Source: Stentor coeruleus
Lineage: Eukaryota; Ciliophora; Heterotrichea; Heterotrichida; Stentoridae
Assembly: GCA_001970955.1 (NCBI GenBank)
Contig: MPUH01001243.1
Coordinates: forward strand, 1-20,405
DNA: 20,405 nt
Reading direction: 5' to 3'
Made by a program: the position numbers and the translations under genes. The notes below the pieces were generated by a model. It searched no databases. It had not been told where the DNA came from and saw only the letters and a program-made list of their open reading frames with translations. Of the stretch, positions 1 through 7,352 are shown piece after piece; the stretch's first letter is position 1, and every line of letters begins with the position of its first letter.

Positions 1-46
1 GTATGAAAACACTGCTAGAGAATGGACAAGAAGATATGGCGTTTAA
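1..46 (+). CDS. 3' end of a UBE2D-type ubiquitin-conjugating enzyme (partial)
   Basis: Only the last 14 codons and a TAA stop (44-46) lie in the window, read from base 2. They give [14 protein letters not shown], which matches almost residue for residue the C-terminus of the E2 gene at 6206-6652 ([14 protein letters not shown]). This is the C-terminal helix of the UBC fold, so the gene to the left is a third UBE2D-type paralogue. Whether it keeps the active-site cysteine cannot be seen. The 3' flank is G-rich and C-poor, as after other stops in the window. Confidence 0.85.
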   Translation, partial: YENTAREWTRRYGV

Positions 47-447
47 GATAAAAAAAATTAGATTTATTATGGGTTATTTTATTAGAAGGGATTAATTTTA
101 TTGAAGAAGTAGGCATATTTATTATTAAATGCTGCAAATTTTATCAATTTGATTAGAAGTTTATTTTAGATTTTGATAAAATAAATACATGATTTTAATT
201 TTTAGTACAAATCTTGTGTGATATTTGTAATTTTTACATTGTAAAATTTTAAACTATTCCTAAAAATCATCGAAAATATAAATCCTTTAATATATATAAA
301 AATTACTATACTTCCAAGCTTAATTTATTTCAAAGCCCAAACTTTTCAATCCAATAATAAACTTCCCCATAAATGCCTTATCATAACTTTCTTCAAAAAA
401 AAAAAAAAAAATTCCAGACACACATATAAAAAAATTATCTACTCTAT
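47..447. other. Convergent intergenic region between E2 tail and 502-aa gene
   Basis: No gene is seen. The left part (47 to about 235) is G-rich and C-poor on the + strand. From about 240 the + strand becomes C-rich and G-poor (many CC, few G). This is the switch expected between two converging transcription units. An A-run of about 16 lies near 397-412. A GGCATATTTA element at 112-121 resembles the repeats upstream of the E2 gene at 6206. Confidence 0.6.
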
Positions 448-1956
448 CTACTGAGCTTTGTTTTCATTTTGGCTTATTTTGCCAAGTTTCCTTTCAAAAG
501 ACTCCATCAAAATTTTTTTATTCGAAGTTGAGCTTCCCCCAAACCATATAAGTGCCCTATTACTCAGTGTAGCTAATAGTTTTTTCTTAGTTTTATTATA
601 ACTCAGAAATCCTTTAGTAAAAGCTGGTGCAGTTAAATTCCACTTATTATGATCAAGTATAAACTTCGCCCCTTTTTTCGCTATATAATCCAAAGCTTTA
701 CCAAAAAGTGCTTTTTCAAACCCTTTTCGATCTTTTGTTATTGTCTCTTCAGGGATTATATATTCAAACCACTCTTTATCTGTCATGAGTTTTTTCTTAA
801 CAACTAAAAGTAAAGTTTGCCGAAGTAACGTTACAAAAGAAAATCCCCAAAATACAGATGATTGCTTGTTTATTATTTTTTCCTTATCTGTTGTAGAAAT
901 AATTACTCTTCTGTTAAATAAAGATAATCCATCTAAACCCTGAGGTAAATCACAGAAATATGTATTTTCTACAACTTCCATAATAAATCTCTTATACTTA
1001 GTTGTCCTTGTAGCAAAATAACTTTTAAACCTTTTTTGTATAAGAATACTCAAAAACTGATTACACGAACTAGGGTAATAATTTTTAAACTTCACAACTT
1101 TCTGCCCTTTATAAACAGCAAAAGCATCTCTCACATAAAGATGAGGCTCAGAAACCGAGTCCTGAGCAAAAAGTGCTGTAAAAAGTAAATTCAAAGACTT
1201 AGACTTAAGAATCGGATTACAAGAACTATGCATTTCAATAAAATTCTTCAAAGACTCAATATCCATTTCACATAATACTTTATAATGATTTTTTAAAGTT
1301 CTCATCGATACTTCTGTAAGTATAAACCACACTAAATAAAAAATCTGAAGTGAAAAAATTCCTTCAGAGTCATCTTCAATAAACTCATGACGAATTTGCC
1401 TATCATAAGCCAACATAGAAAAACCTCTAGCAAAATTTTTATAATTATCCCCAATAAGTTCATGTGCTTTTTGTTTTATTCTATCCATAAGCCTTTCATT
1501 TTTAAGTAATTCAATTTCTGAACTTTTTAATTCATCATTATCATGGTCTGGTCCTGTAATCCAAGTATTTTTTTCTTTTTTTACAGGTTTAACTGAAGAT
1601 ATCAACCCTTCAAGTGATTGCATTATTTCAGTCATTCTTGTTGATATTTCAATAGTAGTTAGAGTACTGTTACGAGAATGCTCGGTTATTCGACAATTTC
1701 GAGTTAGTTGGTCTCTTAATTCAAAGATTTTTGAAGGATGACGTTTTAGGAAGAGGATTTTAAGCTCTCGTGATTCAAGTCTTGGAATATGCTTGTTTAT
1801 TTCTAATAAGAGATAATTGTTCCGAAGTAAGGAAAATGGACATGCTATGCCTGATGATAGGAAATAAGTCCCTGGATCCTCTTCTAGGATACTTTCTATT
1901 GATGGAGAACGGTTTCGTTTGTGAGGAATGTCTGGGATCTCGTGGTTTACTTGCAT
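448..1956 (-). CDS. Uncharacterised 502-aa protein
   Basis: One uninterrupted frame of 502 codons ends in TAG (448-450). An in-frame TAA sits directly before the ATG, so the start is well placed. I recognise no family. The N-terminus (about 1-35) is charged and looks disordered. The centre (about 60-180) is Lys/Glu-rich and probably helical. A hydrophobic stretch near 200-220 (LQIFYLVWFILTEV) could be a buried helix or a single membrane segment. The C-terminal third is basic, with many Lys. Six Trp are all TGG. The gene is divergent from the UBR7-like gene, with 194 bp between the starts, and its leader carries a C6 tract on the coding strand. It may be a ciliate-specific protein. Coding status is convincing from length and flanking skew; function is unknown. 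Confidence 0.8.
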   Translation of the reverse strand: MQVNHEIPDIPHKRNRSPSIESILEEDPGTYFLSSGIACPFSLLRNNYLLLEINKHIPRLESRELKILFLKRHPSKIFELRDQLTRNCRITEHSRNSTLTTIEISTRMTEIMQSLEGLISSVKPVKKEKNTWITGPDHDNDELKSSEIELLKNERLMDRIKQKAHELIGDNYKNFARGFSMLAYDRQIRHEFIEDDSEGIFSLQIFYLVWFILTEVSMRTLKNHYKVLCEMDIESLKNFIEMHSSCNPILKSKSLNLLFTALFAQDSVSEPHLYVRDAFAVYKGQKVVKFKNYYPSSCNQFLSILIQKRFKSYFATRTTKYKRFIMEVVENTYFCDLPQGLDGLSLFNRRVIISTTDKEKIINKQSSVFWGFSFVTLLRQTLLLVVKKKLMTDKEWFEYIIPEETITKDRKGFEKALFGKALDYIAKKGAKFILDHNKWNLTAPAFTKGFLSYNKTKKKLLATLSNRALIWFGGSSTSNKKILMESFERKLGKISQNENKAQ

Positions 1957-2150
1957 TTATTAGGTTTGGGGGGCTCAGGAGTTTGCATTAATTAGGCATA
2001 TTTTGATTATGTTTGATATTGTGTTGGAAGATAATTTCTCATAAAATCTCCATATCTACCCTCCATCATAAAACCAAGCATTTTCATACCGCCAGAAATC
2101 CCCAGAACGTCTACCAAAAATAACAACTCAATCTTTCAAATTTAAAAAAA
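1957..2150. promoter_or_regulatory. Divergent promoter region between 502-aa gene and UBR7-like gene
   Basis: These 194 bp separate two divergent starts. The left half is G-rich on the + strand (including GGGGGG near 1966-1971) and the right half is C-rich and G-poor, switching near 2030-2040. Each transcript would thus begin in a C-rich leader. ATAAAATCTCCAT at 2041-2053 recurs upstream of the Ca2+-ATPase gene, where it is preceded by a T to give a TATA-like element. Promoter function is inferred from position and recurrence only. Confidence 0.4.
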
Positions 2151-3215
2151 ATGGAACCCGAAAATGATATTCTGATAAGATTTTTTAGAAACCTTCGAGC
2201 CCAAGAAAAAGCTCATGACAAAGTTTTAAGCCAACTTTCATCAAGGGAAGAGTTTAGTATTTGTACCTACAAATTCGGGTACATTGAGCAAACCGTTTAC
2301 CTATGTAAAACCTGTTTCCGACAAGGCGGAATATGTACCGGGTGTATGTTAAACTGTCACAAAGGTCATGAAATAATCGAAATTGGTCCTAAAAAAGATT
2401 TCCGCTGTGATTGTGGACTAGAAAAAACCATCTGCCACTTAACCCAAAAGCATGAAACCAACTCCAACATTTACAATCACAATTTCCAAGGAAGATTCTG
2501 TGTTTGTGATATAGAAGACAATAAACAAACAAGACATTCTGATATGCATTTATGTATAAATTGTTATGATTGGTTTCATCAAGACTGTATCCGTTTATAT
2601 AACGATTGCCACAATCTATCATCAAGAAAATTCCATCAAAAAATCCTCCCATCAATTCCTTCAGACACCAAAAATTTCTTTTTCTTATGTGAAAAATGTG
2701 TCCGTTTATATAACGACTGTCACAATCTATCATCAAGAAAATTCCATCAAAAAATCCTCCCATCAATTCCTTCAGACACCAAAAATTTCTTTTTCTTATG
2801 TGAAAAATGTGTCCAATCCTATATTTTCATACCAAATAACTACCTTTGTTATGTTTACTTAGAACAATCACTTTGCCATTTGGAAAATAATATAGAAAAA
2901 TACCCTTATCATATTTTTGTCCATAAAAACTGGCTTAATCCTCAGCGTATTTTTGAAAGCCAAGGCCTTCATATCCCTGATTATCAACAAATAATCCTTA
3001 AAAAAATCTCTGATATTGATTTACAATTAAGTAGCGATGAAGAAACTTTTGAGTTTATTGGAAGTCATGAACAACAAATAAACTTAGCACATGGTCTTTG
3101 TGCTTTAAGAGAACTTCTTAATACAGCTTTACAAGAAGATATTCGGGAGAATTTTCGTTTAGAACTGAGGAATTTTACTAGAAAAGCAGGACAAGTTCTT
3201 AGAAAGACTTTGTAA
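2151..3215 (+). CDS. UBR7: UBR7-like E3 ubiquitin ligase with UBR box and PHD finger
   Basis: The order UBR box then PHD finger is diagnostic of the UBR7/Mlo2 family, nuclear proteins linked to histone ubiquitination in other eukaryotes. The UBR box spans about residues 38-96: C38, C52-x2-C55, C62-x2-C65, C69, H70, H73, then FRCDCG with C86 and C88, and C95. The PHD finger starts with C117-V-C119, continues with C135-x2-C138 and DWFHQDC (H143, C146), and ends with FFFLCEKC. The last part is duplicated: residues 148-184 and 185-221 are identical 37-residue units (DNA 2590-2700 and 2701-2811), giving an extra CEKC pair. The end (EDIRENFRLEL) resembles the family's C-terminal region, so 354 aa is close to the usual length. 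The start is fixed by an in-frame TAA at 2121 with no ATG between. A possible 17-nt intron at 3212-3228 would join it to the next frame. Confidence 0.85.
   Translation: MEPENDILIRFFRNLRAQEKAHDKVLSQLSSREEFSICTYKFGYIEQTVYLCKTCFRQGGICTGCMLNCHKGHEIIEIGPKKDFRCDCGLEKTICHLTQKHETNSNIYNHNFQGRFCVCDIEDNKQTRHSDMHLCINCYDWFHQDCIRLYNDCHNLSSRKFHQKILPSIPSDTKNFFFLCEKCVRLYNDCHNLSSRKFHQKILPSIPSDTKNFFFLCEKCVQSYIFIPNNYLCYVYLEQSLCHLENNIEKYPYHIFVHKNWLNPQRIFESQGLHIPDYQQIILKKISDIDLQLSSDEETFEFIGSHEQQINLAHGLCALRELLNTALQEDIRENFRLELRNFTRKAGQVLRKTL
2590..2811 (+). repeat. 111-bp in-frame tandem duplication inside the PHD finger
   Basis: 2590-2700 and 2701-2811 are the same 111-bp unit, head to tail, with no spacer. They differ at two bases close together (GATTGC against GACTGT), both synonymous (Asp-Cys). 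The unit encodes 37 residues from RLYNDCH to LCEKCV. The duplication keeps the frame and repeats the last zinc-ligand pair of the PHD finger. It may be a recent real duplication, or two alleles placed side by side by the assembler. Confidence 0.9.
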
Positions 3216-3228
3216 TTTTACATATTAG
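3212..3228 (+). other. Candidate 17-nt intron joining the UBR7-like frame to the next frame
   Basis: The sequence starts GTAA and ends TAG. Removing these 17 nt deletes the TAA stop at 3213-3215 and reads on, in frame and without a stop, through 11 codons into the ATG frame at 3251. At 17 nt it is slightly longer than the 15-16 nt typical of heterotrichs. The short gap between the frames (35 bp), without the C-rich leader seen before other starts, supports splicing. The UBR7-like frame already looks complete, which argues against it. Confidence 0.45.
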
Positions 3229-3250
3229 AATTATCTATAATTGTTTATAT

Positions 3251-3772
3251 ATGGCTGAAGCTATAAGTAAAAAAGTTCAAATCCTCAAAGAACAGCTTGG
3301 GAAAGTTAAATGTCAAATCCTTGAAGACTTTAGATATATCAGCAGTAAGCTTAATAAAATGGCTATCACTGCATGTGCTAAAGTTTCTGAATTTGAAGAT
3401 ATACTTAATGATATTCTTGAAGACTTGACTACAAAAGATTCAAGAATGTTTCCAAAACTAAATGATTGTTTTAATAATCCAAGCAATCTTGATAATTGGC
3501 ATATACCGAAGTATAATTTTTTAAAAATGAAATTTAATGAATCTTGCTTTGAGTTCCAAGAATTGACAGAACCTTTTAGTTGGCCAAAGAGATTTTTACA
3601 TATATATTGTGAGCATTTAGATGGGAAAACTTATACTACTAGATGTAAAAATCCTCATTGTTGTGATTGTTTGAAAAAACTTTTGGAAAATAATGACCAG
3701 GTCTGTCCATGTGGTATTGATATGAGTACTAAAGATAGACATATGATTCTTGGATTCCCTAATACATCATAG
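3251..3772 (+). CDS. Uncharacterised Cys-rich protein or C-terminal part of the UBR7-like gene
   Basis: This frame of 173 codons ends in TAG. Residues 1-65 look helical and coiled-coil prone, with regular Leu/Ile and Lys/Glu. Residues 120-154 are Cys-rich: C120, C132, C137, C138, C140, C152 and C154, arranged as C-x11-C-x4-CC-x-C-x11-C-x-C. That suggests a small zinc-binding fold such as a degenerate RING or treble clef, but I cannot assign a family. If the 17-nt intron at 3212-3228 is real, this is the C-terminal region of a UBR-PHD protein of about 538 aa and the ATG at 3251 is internal. If not, it is a separate gene with a very short 5' flank. The flank after 3773 is strongly G-rich and C-poor, as at real transcript ends here. 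Confidence 0.65.
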   Translation: MAEAISKKVQILKEQLGKVKCQILEDFRYISSKLNKMAITACAKVSEFEDILNDILEDLTTKDSRMFPKLNDCFNNPSNLDNWHIPKYNFLKMKFNESCFEFQELTEPFSWPKRFLHIYCEHLDGKTYTTRCKNPHCCDCLKKLLENNDQVCPCGIDMSTKDRHMILGFPNTS

Positions 3773-4211
3773 AGTTATTAATAAATATGAAGAAGATTAT
3801 GCAGTTTTAGATTAAATTATGTGATTTTTTGTAAGGAGATAAGTTTTTTTTTAATATGGAAGATTAGGTATTAGATTGAGGCTAATGTAAGTTTTATTCT
3901 AAATTTAGGTTTAGTTTTTAAGAACTTTTTAGGATTTAACTGATGTTTTTTTTGATTGGAAATATGATTTATAAGTGGAGTTGATTGTATTGTTTGGCTT
4001 TGATAATAATGAAAATTACGTAAAATTATAAAGGTATTAGGACAGTGAAAGATCATTGTAAAATTTACGAAAGAGAGATTACTGAGGTTTGTTAATGCTT
4101 TAATTGGGATAAGAGAGAAGCTTATTTTTAAGTGATATCTAGAATAAATAGAGAGTTGGGATGGGGCTGATAATGCTAATTATTATTCTCAACCCCCCAG
4201 GCCCCCTATAA
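3773..4211. other. Intergenic region upstream of the zinc-finger gene
   Basis: The first 200 bases or so contain almost no C, typical of 3' flanks in this window. A 61-codon minus-strand frame (3871-4056) looks like chance composition. Just before the next ATG the sequence turns abruptly C-rich, with a C6 run at 4193-4198 and a C5 run at 4202-4206 followed by TATAA touching the start codon. No RNA gene is seen. Confidence 0.5.
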
Positions 4212-5501
4212 ATGAACAAGGGCAACATATCAAACAGCTCAGATGAATCAGAAGACTCCGTTTACCTTGGAGAAAACATTGGAGAACAAGAACAAGTAAC
4301 TGAAGGTTTAGATTCACTTGGAGATAAAAAACTCTTACAGTTTATGTGCGAATTATGTGGGAATATCTATCTCTATAAAAAAGGTCTTGAAAGACATAAA
4401 GAAATGGAGCACAGTGATATATTAAAAAGATTAAGCTTAACTAAAAACCCTACAGAAATCGCCAGAATCATTGAATACTCAAGAAAAACTTCAGGAAACT
4501 ATCACAATGTCGTTATGGCAAATAAAAACCCTATCCCAAACAACACTTTTATATTAGGCAAACGTGATAGACCAGCAGCAAATGAACCTGGGGAATATCC
4601 ATGCCCATTATGTAAAAATGTTTACAGATATGCAAGAGGTGTTGATCGTCACATGAAACAAATTCATAACAAAGGTGACCCTCCACGAAAATACACATCA
4701 CGTAAAAAAGAAGGTTTAACCAAACTAGCATCATTAGATTTTTCCAGTAGCCTTAATAAAAAAGAAAAAGGCTGGTCGGCGTGGTTAAAATGTGAAACAA
4801 ATGAAACAGAAGAAGCTAAGCTTTCAAATGGATCTAGTCAATTTTATTCATGCACAATCTGCGGAAATACTTATTGTTATCAAAGAGGATTAGATCGACA
4901 TAGAAAATCAGCACATGGTTTAACAACAATGCATAGAGCAGCAAGATTAAGTCAAACTATAAATCAAGCATTAATAAATCAAAAAAGTGTTAGATTAGTT
5001 CCAGGAAAAGGTATAGATTTAAAAGCTGAAAAAATAGGCCAGTCAAATTCATTACTTAAATATGATCAAAGCTTAGATGCCTGTTATTCAAAGTTTTTAG
5101 CTGAGAATACTCAGAATCCAAACCCAAATGAAGATTTTTTAAAAGTTGACCCATCAATGCCTAATGCTGATATACTCCTTGCGGAAAGGATGAAAGAATA
5201 TCATGGGGTTAAAGCTTTACCTGAAGGGGAAATGTCTATATGTGGAATATGTGGGAATACTTATCAGTATAGAAGAGGATTAGATAGACATATGAAAACA
5301 TCACATTCTCAAGCATTTATTATGAACTCGTCACAGTTAATTAGTGAAAATCTTCATAGGATCAATAAAATGACTTTTAAATGTGTTGATGGACAATTGA
5401 AAATGGAAGATGAGATAGGGTTGAAGGAAGAACAAGTTTTTGAAGTTAGGAATCGGATTAGAGAAGAAAATGAATGGGTCTCTAGAAGTAGGTATGGATA
5501 A
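4212..5501 (+). CDS. Protein with four widely spaced, near-identical C2H2 zinc fingers
   Basis: The 429-aa frame has four fingers starting at C46, C131, C214 and C344. All fit C-x2-C-x3-Y-x5-L/V-x2-H-x4-H. Their helices are almost the same: YKKGLERH, YARGVDRH, YQRGLDRH and YRRGLDRH. The linkers are 60-110 residues, not the five-residue TGEKP type, so the fingers are independent modules. The N-terminus is Ser/Glu/Asp-rich. A nuclear nucleic-acid-binding role is the family expectation, but RNA or protein binding is equally open. An in-frame TAA precedes the ATG. The 3' end is ambiguous: GTATGGATAATGTAG at 5492-5506 is a possible 15-nt intron. If spliced, the last residues change to RNFL and the stop moves to 5517-5519. 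Confidence 0.85.
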   Translation: MNKGNISNSSDESEDSVYLGENIGEQEQVTEGLDSLGDKKLLQFMCELCGNIYLYKKGLERHKEMEHSDILKRLSLTKNPTEIARIIEYSRKTSGNYHNVVMANKNPIPNNTFILGKRDRPAANEPGEYPCPLCKNVYRYARGVDRHMKQIHNKGDPPRKYTSRKKEGLTKLASLDFSSSLNKKEKGWSAWLKCETNETEEAKLSNGSSQFYSCTICGNTYCYQRGLDRHRKSAHGLTTMHRAARLSQTINQALINQKSVRLVPGKGIDLKAEKIGQSNSLLKYDQSLDACYSKFLAENTQNPNPNEDFLKVDPSMPNADILLAERMKEYHGVKALPEGEMSICGICGNTYQYRRGLDRHMKTSHSQAFIMNSSQLISENLHRINKMTFKCVDGQLKMEDEIGLKEEQVFEVRNRIREENEWVSRSRYG

Positions 5502-6205
5502 TGTAGGAATTTTTTATAAGTGTAAGGTTAAGTAAGAAAATCATTTATTTTTTTAAAGAGATTTGGAGTATTTGGGTTAAAGGATGAATTTAAATTATGA
5601 TGATATTTTAGGATTTTAAATTACTTGTTGTTATTGTAGATAATTATTTTATAGGTAGTTTTTTTTTATTATTATAAGATAGTGAGTTTTGATAATTTAT
5701 AGAATTAAAAGATGATTAGTTATTGAGATTAACTTAAAAATCATGTTTTATCTACAATAAAATAGATTGGTTTTTATGTTGTGAATAAAATATTTTATTA
5801 AGGTGTGTTTAAATTTCTTAATGTCTTATGAAAATATAATATAGATAAAAATTATTATAATGTTTAGATTATATTCTATAAATTTCTGAAAAAGTTAATA
5901 AAAGTTTGGGGACTTTTGAAGAAATTATACATAAAACTGCAAATAAATCTTCAAGTACCTTTAGCTTATTTTTAAAATAAAAATGGATTCCATAACAAAT
6001 ATCAAATAATACCTGCCATATTTATTTTTTATCTTCTAATAAGTTACTCTAAATAAAGCATTTCAATAAAGTATTGAAATATACTTGGCATATTTACGAT
6101 AAATCAAACATAATAATTTTCTATAAAAAATTATTCCAAACAAGTAGTGAGTTATACCTGCCATATTTATTTGAATATCTTTTTTGGTGGAACTAAATAA
6201 AATAA
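5502..6205 (+). promoter_or_regulatory. E2 upstream region with three regularly spaced repeats
   Basis: These 704 bp contain no convincing gene. The left part is the G-rich, C-poor 3' flank of the zinc-finger gene; AATTTTTTATAAG occurs just after its stop (5508-5520). The right part carries three direct repeats. ATACCTGCCATATTTATTT is exact at 6009-6027 and 6154-6172. A related copy, ATACTTGGCATATTTAC, lies at 6081-6097. The starts are 72 and 73 bp apart and lie 197, 125 and 52 bp before the E2 ATG. A cis-regulatory role is inferred from spacing and position. Confidence 0.55.
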
Positions 6206-6652
<447 letters not shown>

Positions 6653-6775
6653 TTAAGTTTTTATAAAATTTACTAGCCTTATAATTCATAAAATATACCA
6701 ATAATAGGATAGATTATATAAAATAAATATCATAAAACTATGAATAATATTAGTATTTATGCTAATATTATTTAA
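6653..6775 (+). promoter_or_regulatory. Spacer between the two E2 genes with an inverted repeat at the start codon
   Basis: AATAATATTAG (6743-6753) and CTAATATTATT (6762-6772) are perfect 11-bp inverted arms around an 8-nt loop, ending 3 bp before the ATG of the second E2. In RNA this would be a hairpin at the start codon; in DNA it could be a palindromic site. AT-rich sequence forms such palindromes by chance more often than GC-rich sequence does. Confidence 0.5.
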
Positions 6776-7278
6776 ATGGCACTTGCAAGAATTCAAAAAG
6801 AGTTTTTTAATATTCAATTAGACCCTCCATATAACTGTAGTGCATATCCAATTAATGATTCAGATCTATTCAATTGGACAGCTGCGATAATAGGCCCTGA
6901 AAATTCTCCTTATAAAGAAGGTGTCTTTTTCTTGAATATTCATTTCCCTACTGATTATCCTTTCAAGCCACCAAAGGTATTGTTTGAAACTAAGATTTTT
7001 CATCTAAACATAGATTCTAATGGAAATATTTTTATTGATCTTATTGATAAATGGAACCCAGCTCTGAGTTTCTCAAGATTACTTTTATCTATCTATTCAA
7101 TTCTTAGTGACCCTGATCCTAAATATTCGATTGCACCAGAAATTTTAAATATTTACATAANCTTAGTGACCCTGATCCTAAATATTCGATTGCACCAGAA
7201 ATTTTAAATATTTACATAAATGATAAAAACCTTTATGAGAGAAATGCTAGAGAATGGACATTTAGATATGCGATTTAA
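6776..7278 (+). CDS. UBE2D-like E2 variant lacking the active cysteine (broken by an assembly duplication)
   Basis: The frame starts [11 protein letters not shown] and follows the UBE2D fold (YPFKPP at 61-66) to [10 protein letters not shown]. It is then interrupted by an N at 7161 and a 58-bp duplicate of the preceding bases (7103-7160 equals 7162-7219). Counting the duplicate once restores the frame through [19 protein letters not shown] to a TAA at 7276-7278, a 147-aa protein. The break is thus an assembly error, not a mutation. Biologically notable: the catalytic Cys is Phe86 (GNIFID; TTT where TGT is expected) and HPN is HLN (76-78). One residue is missing just after. A ubiquitin thioester cannot form, so this is a predicted E2-like regulator or decoy, comparable in principle to UEV proteins. 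The otherwise conserved fold and open frame argue against decay. Confidence 0.85.
7103..7219. repeat. 58-bp duplicate flanking a single N (contig join)
   Basis: 7103-7160 and 7162-7219 are identical 58-bp copies separated by N at 7161. One identical copy on each side of a single N is the signature of an unmerged contig overlap. It falls inside the second E2 gene and shifts its frame. Confidence 0.95.
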
Positions 7279-7352
7279 AGATAAATTATTTAATGTTTTT
7301 TATACTTATCGACTTACAAATAATCATATAATCTAAATATTATCTAGTTATC

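Noticed and set aside
2389-2862. Overlapping frames on both strands across the PHD duplication
   Set aside because: They are open only because of the 111-bp tandem repeat and overlap the clear UBR7-like gene.
3871-4056. Minus-strand 61-aa frame
   Set aside because: It lies in a C-free 3' flank, lacks Gly, Glu, Asp and Val almost entirely, and resembles no protein.
6776-7278. Second E2 read as a truncated pseudogene
   Set aside because: The frame break coincides exactly with the N and 58-bp duplicate. Counting the duplicate once restores a full-length protein with the family C-terminus.
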